This document shows, piece after piece, positions 40,214 through 44,078 of a stretch of 44,078 nucleotides of DNA (the first letter of the stretch is position 1; the number at the start of each line of letters is the position of its first letter). The position numbers and the translations under genes are program-made. The notes below the pieces were generated by a model. It ran no database searches. It was not told the origin of the DNA and saw only the letters and a program-made list of their open reading frames with translations. The stretch comes from Rhizobium sp. ASV8 (GTDB lineage: Bacteria > Pseudomonadota > Alphaproteobacteria > Rhizobiales > Rhizobiaceae). The stretch lies in assembly GCF_016429255.1 (NCBI RefSeq), contig NZ_JAELUG010000051.1:1-44078 (forward strand). The letters run 5' to 3'.

Positions 40214-41395
40214 TCAGGAACCGTCGTGCCTGCGCAGACCGAGGCTCAAGACGAGGCTGAGGAGCACTGCGCCAACCCCAAGAGAGAAGGGAGCGGCATA
40301 GCCGAGATGATCGGCAGCGATGCCGGCAATCGGGCCGGTAGCGCCGAGCGAGACGTCGAGGAAGATCGAGTATAGACCGAGCGCGACGCCGCGGTTCTGC
40401 GGTGGGATGCGCACCATGGCCTCGTTGCCGAGCGCCGGGAAGACGGGTGCAAAGCCAGCGCCGGCAAGAGCCGCGCCAATGATGGCGACCGTCGGCGACG
40501 GAGCGAGCGCCAGCGCGGCGAGGCCGATCATTTCCACGACGAGCGAAATACGCACCAGCGGCAGGCCGCCGAACCGGGCAACGGCTTGCGCAAGGCCGAG
40601 ACGAACGCCCATGAACGCGAGACCGAAGGCGCTGAGTGCGAAGGAGGCGCCTTCCCAGCCGCGGCTATGGAAAAACAGGGCGACAAAGGCCATGACGACG
40701 CCGAAGCCACTGGAGGCAAGGGCCAGCGCTACGCCGAAAGGCGCGACGCGGCTCAAGACCTGACCGGTGCCGATGCCCTTTTCCTTCACACCCGGCACGG
40801 GTGGCCGCGTTTGTGCCAGCATCAGCCCGGCGACGGCAAGGATCATCGTCACGGCGCCGATGGAAGCGAAACCATATTGTCCCTGCAGCCACGCACCGAA
40901 GGGAGCAGCGAGCGCAATGCCGCCATATGTGGCGATGCCGTTCCATGAGATGATGCGCACAGTCTCGCGCGATCCCATCAGGCCTATCGCCCAGGTGATC
41001 GCCGCGGTGCTGACCCAGCTTTCACCGATGCCAAGTGCCAGTCGTCCCGCAAGCAAAAGGGCAAGGCTCGCTGCCGGGACGTGGACCGTGAAAGTCGATG
41101 CAATCGTCAGGATGCCCGAGAGCCCATAGGCAAGAAAGCCGAGGAGGACAGAGCGGCGCGGCCCGTATTGGTCGCAGAGCCGCCCCACATGCGCGCGACT
41201 GATGATAGTTGCCACATATTGCATGCTGACGGCAATGCCGGCCCAGACGACACCGAAGCCGAGGCCGCTATCGACATAGGTCGGCAGCACCGCGAGCGGG
41301 AGGCCGATGGCTATATAGCCGAAAAATGTCAGTGCAACGATGGAAACGAGGGCCAGGGTCGAGTTGGACCGGATGGTCTGGGAGGCAGTGTTCAC
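40214..41395 (-). CDS. MFS transporter, YhhS-like
   Basis: This 393-residue inner-membrane protein has about twelve spans and the major-facilitator layout. TYVDSGLGFGVVWAGIAVSMQYVATIISR in span 1-2, GRLCDQYGPRR between spans 2 and 3, LALGIGESWVSTAAITWAIG and ISWNGIATYGGIALAAPFG are very close to what I recall of E. coli YhhS, a predicted efflux carrier. GTG 41395 gives the family N-terminus with AGGCGA upstream; the in-frame extension to 41584 is hydrophilic and lacks a site. The substrate is unknown. Confidence 0.88.
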   Translation of the reverse strand: MNTASQTIRSNSTLALVSIVALTFFGYIAIGLPLAVLPTYVDSGLGFGVVWAGIAVSMQYVATIISRAHVGRLCDQYGPRRSVLLGFLAYGLSGILTIASTFTVHVPAASLALLLAGRLALGIGESWVSTAAITWAIGLMGSRETVRIISWNGIATYGGIALAAPFGAWLQGQYGFASIGAVTMILAVAGLMLAQTRPPVPGVKEKGIGTGQVLSRVAPFGVALALASSGFGVVMAFVALFFHSRGWEGASFALSAFGLAFMGVRLGLAQAVARFGGLPLVRISLVVEMIGLAALALAPSPTVAIIGAALAGAGFAPVFPALGNEAMVRIPPQNRGVALGLYSIFLDVSLGATGPIAGIAADHLGYAAPFSLGVGAVLLSLVLSLGLRRHDGS

Positions 41396-41654
41396 GGGAT
41401 GTCGCCTGCGGGCACCGGTAGGAAAGGTGCCCAAACTGTTTGCCACGAAGGGTCGGGATTTCTTAATCGAATAGAGATGGCGGCGATAGCCGAATGGCTG
41501 CGCGTCGCCATGAATAACAGCTATCAGGCAAATACGGGCAGGGTCAACGAATTGCTGCCTTGCAGCAAAGTTCATTGACGGCATGGCGAGAATGTGCGTG
41601 CTGCGCCGAAGATCCAGCCATGGGGCGGGGCTGATAGCCCCGCTCAGCTGAGCT

Positions 41655-42629
41655 TCACATTGTCAGAACGACGCTGGCGGTGGTGCGGCCTGCTTCGAGA
41701 TCCGCATGTGCCCGGGCCGCGTCCTTCAGCTCGTATTCGGCGCCGATCGGGTTGACCAATCCAGCCCGCAGGTGCTCCATCAGAGCCGCGGTGCCCTGGC
41801 GATAAAGCTCCGGGTCGTTGGCGTAGGTTAGGACGCTGGGTCGCGACAGGGCGATGGCGCGTGGCGCCGTCAGTTCCTCTATTTCGATCGGCGGTATGGG
41901 GCCGGCGGCCTGGCCGAGGCTGGCCACCATGCCGAAGGGGCGCACGGCGGCAAGCGTCTGCGACAGCATCGTTCCGCCGATCCCGTCGACGGCCAGATGG
42001 ACGCCGCGACGATCGGCGATGCGGCGGGTTTCCTCCACCCAGTCTTCGGATGTGTGCAGAAGAACGATGTCGGCACCGGCCTCATAGGCAAAGCCTGCCT
42101 TGGCTTCCGATCCGACCGTGGCGATGACGTTGGCGCCGATCCGCTTGGCAAGGCGCGTAACGAGCTGGCCGAGACCGCCTGCGCCGGCATGAACCAGCAC
42201 CCACTCGCCCGCTTTGACCGGGTAGACCTTTTGCAGCACCATATGGGCGGTAAGCCCGCGCAGCATCGTGCTGCCGGCCACCCGTTCGCTGACGCCTTCG
42301 GGCAGCTTTACGAGCCGTGCTGCGGAAAGCGTGCGTACCTCGGCATAGCTGCCGAGTGGATGACCGATATAGGCGACGCGGTCGCCGACCTTCAGCCCGT
42401 CGACGTCGGCAGCGAGCGCTTCGACAACGCCCGCCCCCTCGAAGCCGAGAACGCTCTGGCCGGGCGGCAGCGGATAAAGGCCAGAGCGCACGTAGATGTC
42501 GACGAAGTTGACGCCGGATATGCTCTGGCGGATTCTCGCCTGGCCGGGACCAGGGTCTGTTGCGGGGAGATCAACGGCTTTCATGGCCTCGGGTCCTCCG
42601 GGGCCGGTAACGGCAATCGCTAGGGGCAT
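41655..42629 (-). CDS. Quinone oxidoreductase (zinc-free MDR family)
   Basis: This 324-residue NADPH-dependent enzyme belongs to the QOR branch of medium-chain dehydrogenases. It has the GroES-like N-terminal domain (IRQSISGVNFVDIYVRSGLYP, GFEGAGVVEALA) and the nucleotide-binding fold with VLVHAGAGGLGQLVTRLAK, and lacks the structural zinc cysteines. It probably reduces quinones or other enones. ATG 42629 has AAGGAG upstream; a longer in-frame start at 42710 is rejected. A LysR regulator is divergent 91 bases away and is its probable controller. Confidence 0.93.
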   Translation of the reverse strand: MPLAIAVTGPGGPEAMKAVDLPATDPGPGQARIRQSISGVNFVDIYVRSGLYPLPPGQSVLGFEGAGVVEALAADVDGLKVGDRVAYIGHPLGSYAEVRTLSAARLVKLPEGVSERVAGSTMLRGLTAHMVLQKVYPVKAGEWVLVHAGAGGLGQLVTRLAKRIGANVIATVGSEAKAGFAYEAGADIVLLHTSEDWVEETRRIADRRGVHLAVDGIGGTMLSQTLAAVRPFGMVASLGQAAGPIPPIEIEELTAPRAIALSRPSVLTYANDPELYRQGTAALMEHLRAGLVNPIGAEYELKDAARAHADLEAGRTTASVVLTM

Positions 42630-42720
42630 TGAGAAGTCTCCTTTCCCGAGATCTTTGACCACAAACTCCGGTCTGAATAAATTCGGTATGAACTCACCGC
42701 ATCTGTGCAATAATGCACCG

Positions 42721-43602
42721 ATGATCGACTGGCAGGACCTCCTTCATTTCGCCGCCCTGGCGCGAACGGGCTCGCTCTCGGCGGCGGCGCGCGAACTGGG
42801 CGTGGATCATGCAACCGTCGGCCGGCGCATTGCCGCATTGGAACGCTCTCTCGATCTGCGTCTGATCGATCGGCGGCCGCGCACGTCGCCGCTGACGGCC
42901 GATGGCCGCGCCATTGCCGAGCTCGTCTCCGGTATGGAAGAAAATGTCGAGGCTATCCGGCGCTATTCGAAGAGCGCCGTCGCCGGTCTCTCAGCGGCCG
43001 TCAAGGTCAGCGCGCCGCCTTCGATCGCGGCCCATCTTCTTGCGCCGAAGGCGGCGTTATTTCGCGCCGAGCATCCGGATATCACCTTGACCATTGCTGG
43101 TGTCACCCGCCGCGCGGCGCTCAACTACGGCGAGGCCGATATCGCCGTGCGCATGACGCGCCCGGAGGAAAGCGATCTTCTTGTGCGGCGCATCGGCGTC
43201 ATGCGTTTCGGCCTCTATGCCATACCCACAGTGGCGCAAATGCCCGAGAAGGACTGGGCCTTTATCGGCTATGATTCGGCGATGGAGCATTTGACGCAGC
43301 AGACCTGGCTGCGCAGTCTCTTGGAAGGGCGCCCGATCGTGTTTCGTGCGACCGATGTCTTCGGTCAGCTGGAGGCCGCGCGTGCAGGTCTTGGTGTCGT
43401 TGCCCTTCCGGCCTTTCTGGGCGATGGCGAGGCAGGATTGGTGCGCCTGCCGGTCGCGATCCAGTCGCCCACGCGCGATTTGTGGCTCGTCACTTACCCC
43501 GATCTTCGCCGCTCTCCGGCGATCCGCGCCGTGATGGATTTTGTTACCGACACCATCGGCAAGAGCTGTCCATCGCGCGACAGCGCAGAGGGAGCCGCGT
43601 AG
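42721..43602 (+). CDS. LysR-family transcriptional regulator
   Basis: This 293-residue regulator has a LysR HTH (1-60; LARTGSLSAAARELGVDHATVGRRIAALERSLDLRLIDRR) and a ligand-binding domain (about 88-290). The NYGEADIAVRM segment is the usual first-lobe strand. ATG 42721 is the LysR-typical start; no good ribosome site precedes it. The 91-base gap to the quinone oxidoreductase contains a palindrome GAATAAATTC at 42675-42684, a possible half of a LysR operator. It probably controls that oxidoreductase. Confidence 0.92.
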   Translation: MIDWQDLLHFAALARTGSLSAAARELGVDHATVGRRIAALERSLDLRLIDRRPRTSPLTADGRAIAELVSGMEENVEAIRRYSKSAVAGLSAAVKVSAPPSIAAHLLAPKAALFRAEHPDITLTIAGVTRRAALNYGEADIAVRMTRPEESDLLVRRIGVMRFGLYAIPTVAQMPEKDWAFIGYDSAMEHLTQQTWLRSLLEGRPIVFRATDVFGQLEAARAGLGVVALPAFLGDGEAGLVRLPVAIQSPTRDLWLVTYPDLRRSPAIRAVMDFVTDTIGKSCPSRDSAEGAA

Positions 43603-43685
43603 GACGGGGTCTGGGCCTTATTTTCCTGTTGCAGCTTGCCGGCGAATCTCTATCGATAATCGGATGAGCCTCCTACAACATCGGC

Positions 43686-43778
43686 CCGAAAATCGGTTCC
43701 GATTTTCGGAGAGCCCGATGCGTAGATTCAAAGGGTTAGAGCGTCTTTGTGCTTCTGAAAAGAAGCACGACGCTCTAA
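43686..43778. repeat. Mosaic intergenic repeat made of two perfect palindromes
   Basis: CCGAAAATCGG (43686-43696) pairs perfectly with CCGATTTTCGG (43699-43709). Then TTAGAGCGTC (43736-43745) pairs with GACGCTCTAA (43769-43778), and inside it GTGCTTCT (43749-43756) pairs with AGAAGCAC (43761-43768) around GAAA. The two-palindrome layout of about 100 bases recalls the rhizobial RIME-type elements; identity is not proven. It ends 13 bases before the SulP gene. Confidence 0.75.
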
Positions 43779-43791
43779 TGGTCGGTGATCG

Positions 43792-44078
43792 ATGACGAAG
43801 CTGGGCAGTTGGTTCATGGTGGACAGGGCAGATCTGGTCGCGGGCATATCGGTTGCCGGATTGATGCTGCCGGAAGCGGTGGCCTATGCCGGCATTGCCG
43901 GGTTGCCGCCGCATCGTGCCATTCTCGCCGGCATCGCCGGATGTCTGGTCTATGCCATATTCGGCCGCAGCCGTTTCGCGATCATCTCTCCCACATCTTC
44001 TTCCGCCGCCATTCTTGCAGCGACGCTGGCGGTCGTGCCCGGTGACGCCACGGTCAAGATGGCCCTTGCTACCGTCGC
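43792..44078 (+). CDS. SulP-family anion transporter, N-terminal part (truncated by window edge)
   Basis: The first 95 residues are in the window. They begin MTKLGSWFMVDRADLVAGIS and contain the SulP signature VAGLMLPEAVAYAGIAGLPPHRA, then GIAGCLVYAIFGRSRFAIISPTSSSAAI with the family's second span. SulP/SLC26 proteins carry sulfate, bicarbonate or other anions across the inner membrane. The rest, including any STAS domain, lies beyond the edge. An in-frame ATG at 43816 is an alternative start. No strong ribosome site is seen for either. Confidence 0.85.
   Translation, partial: MTKLGSWFMVDRADLVAGISVAGLMLPEAVAYAGIAGLPPHRAILAGIAGCLVYAIFGRSRFAIISPTSSSAAILAATLAVVPGDATVKMALATV

Overview
The window reads as chromosome of an alphaproteobacterium of the Rhizobium/Agrobacterium group. 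The reasons are the high-GC coding style, the infC-rpmI-rplT-pheS-pheT order, an Irr-type operator in front of a membrane-bound ferritin (mbfA), CtrA-like TTAA-N7-TTAAC boxes, and several palindromic intergenic repeats of the kind common in rhizobia. I see no tRNA, rRNA, insertion sequence, prophage or CRISPR array. Both ends cut through genes: an acetyltransferase on the left and a SulP-type transporter on the right.

Bases 1-7500 are a mixed set: an acetyltransferase tail, a HAD hydrolase, an acetylpolyamine amidohydrolase, an RhtA-like exporter, a small membrane protein, a group III truncated haemoglobin, mbfA, a small repeat-containing hydrophilic protein, an exported transglutaminase-like cysteine peptidase with CtrA-like boxes, and an alpha/beta hydrolase. 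Bases 7600-13120 are the translation block: IF-3 (probable AUU start), L35, L20 and both PheRS subunits, punctuated by terminator hairpins. Bases 13150-21430 hold a MITE-like repeat, a small NTF2-like protein, and the pair pbpC plus a very large alpha-2-macroglobulin (thioester motif intact), a periplasmic cell-wall/protease-inhibitor module.

Bases 21680-28900 are metabolic and regulatory genes: an aldo/keto reductase with a divergent LysR regulator, a D-Ala-D-Ala carboxypeptidase-like protein, an acetyltransferase plus second aldo/keto reductase, an isochorismatase-family hydrolase overlapping a GlxA-type AraC regulator, and a Gfo/Idh/MocA oxidoreductase. Bases 28900-32370 form a likely glycan-modification locus: GtrA-like flippase and GT2 glycosyltransferase overlapping by 4 bases, with a divergent many-spanning GT-C-like protein.

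Bases 32470-44078 contain a small membrane protein, xseA overlapping a flavodoxin-fold quinone reductase, a VOC protein behind a hairpin-rich leader, an M29 aminopeptidase, a YbaK deacylase plus ArsC-like protein, a MarR regulator with a C-terminal four-cysteine cluster, a succinylglutamate desuccinylase/aspartoacylase-like enzyme, a YhhS-like MFS transporter, a quinone oxidoreductase with divergent LysR regulator, and the start of a SulP transporter. The least explained part is 38200-39050. There the MarR gene and a second promoter carry operators with the same TATGCA-N3-TGCATA core (TGCATA and TATGCA being complementary half-sites), and the second promoter leads only to a possible 50-residue protein.
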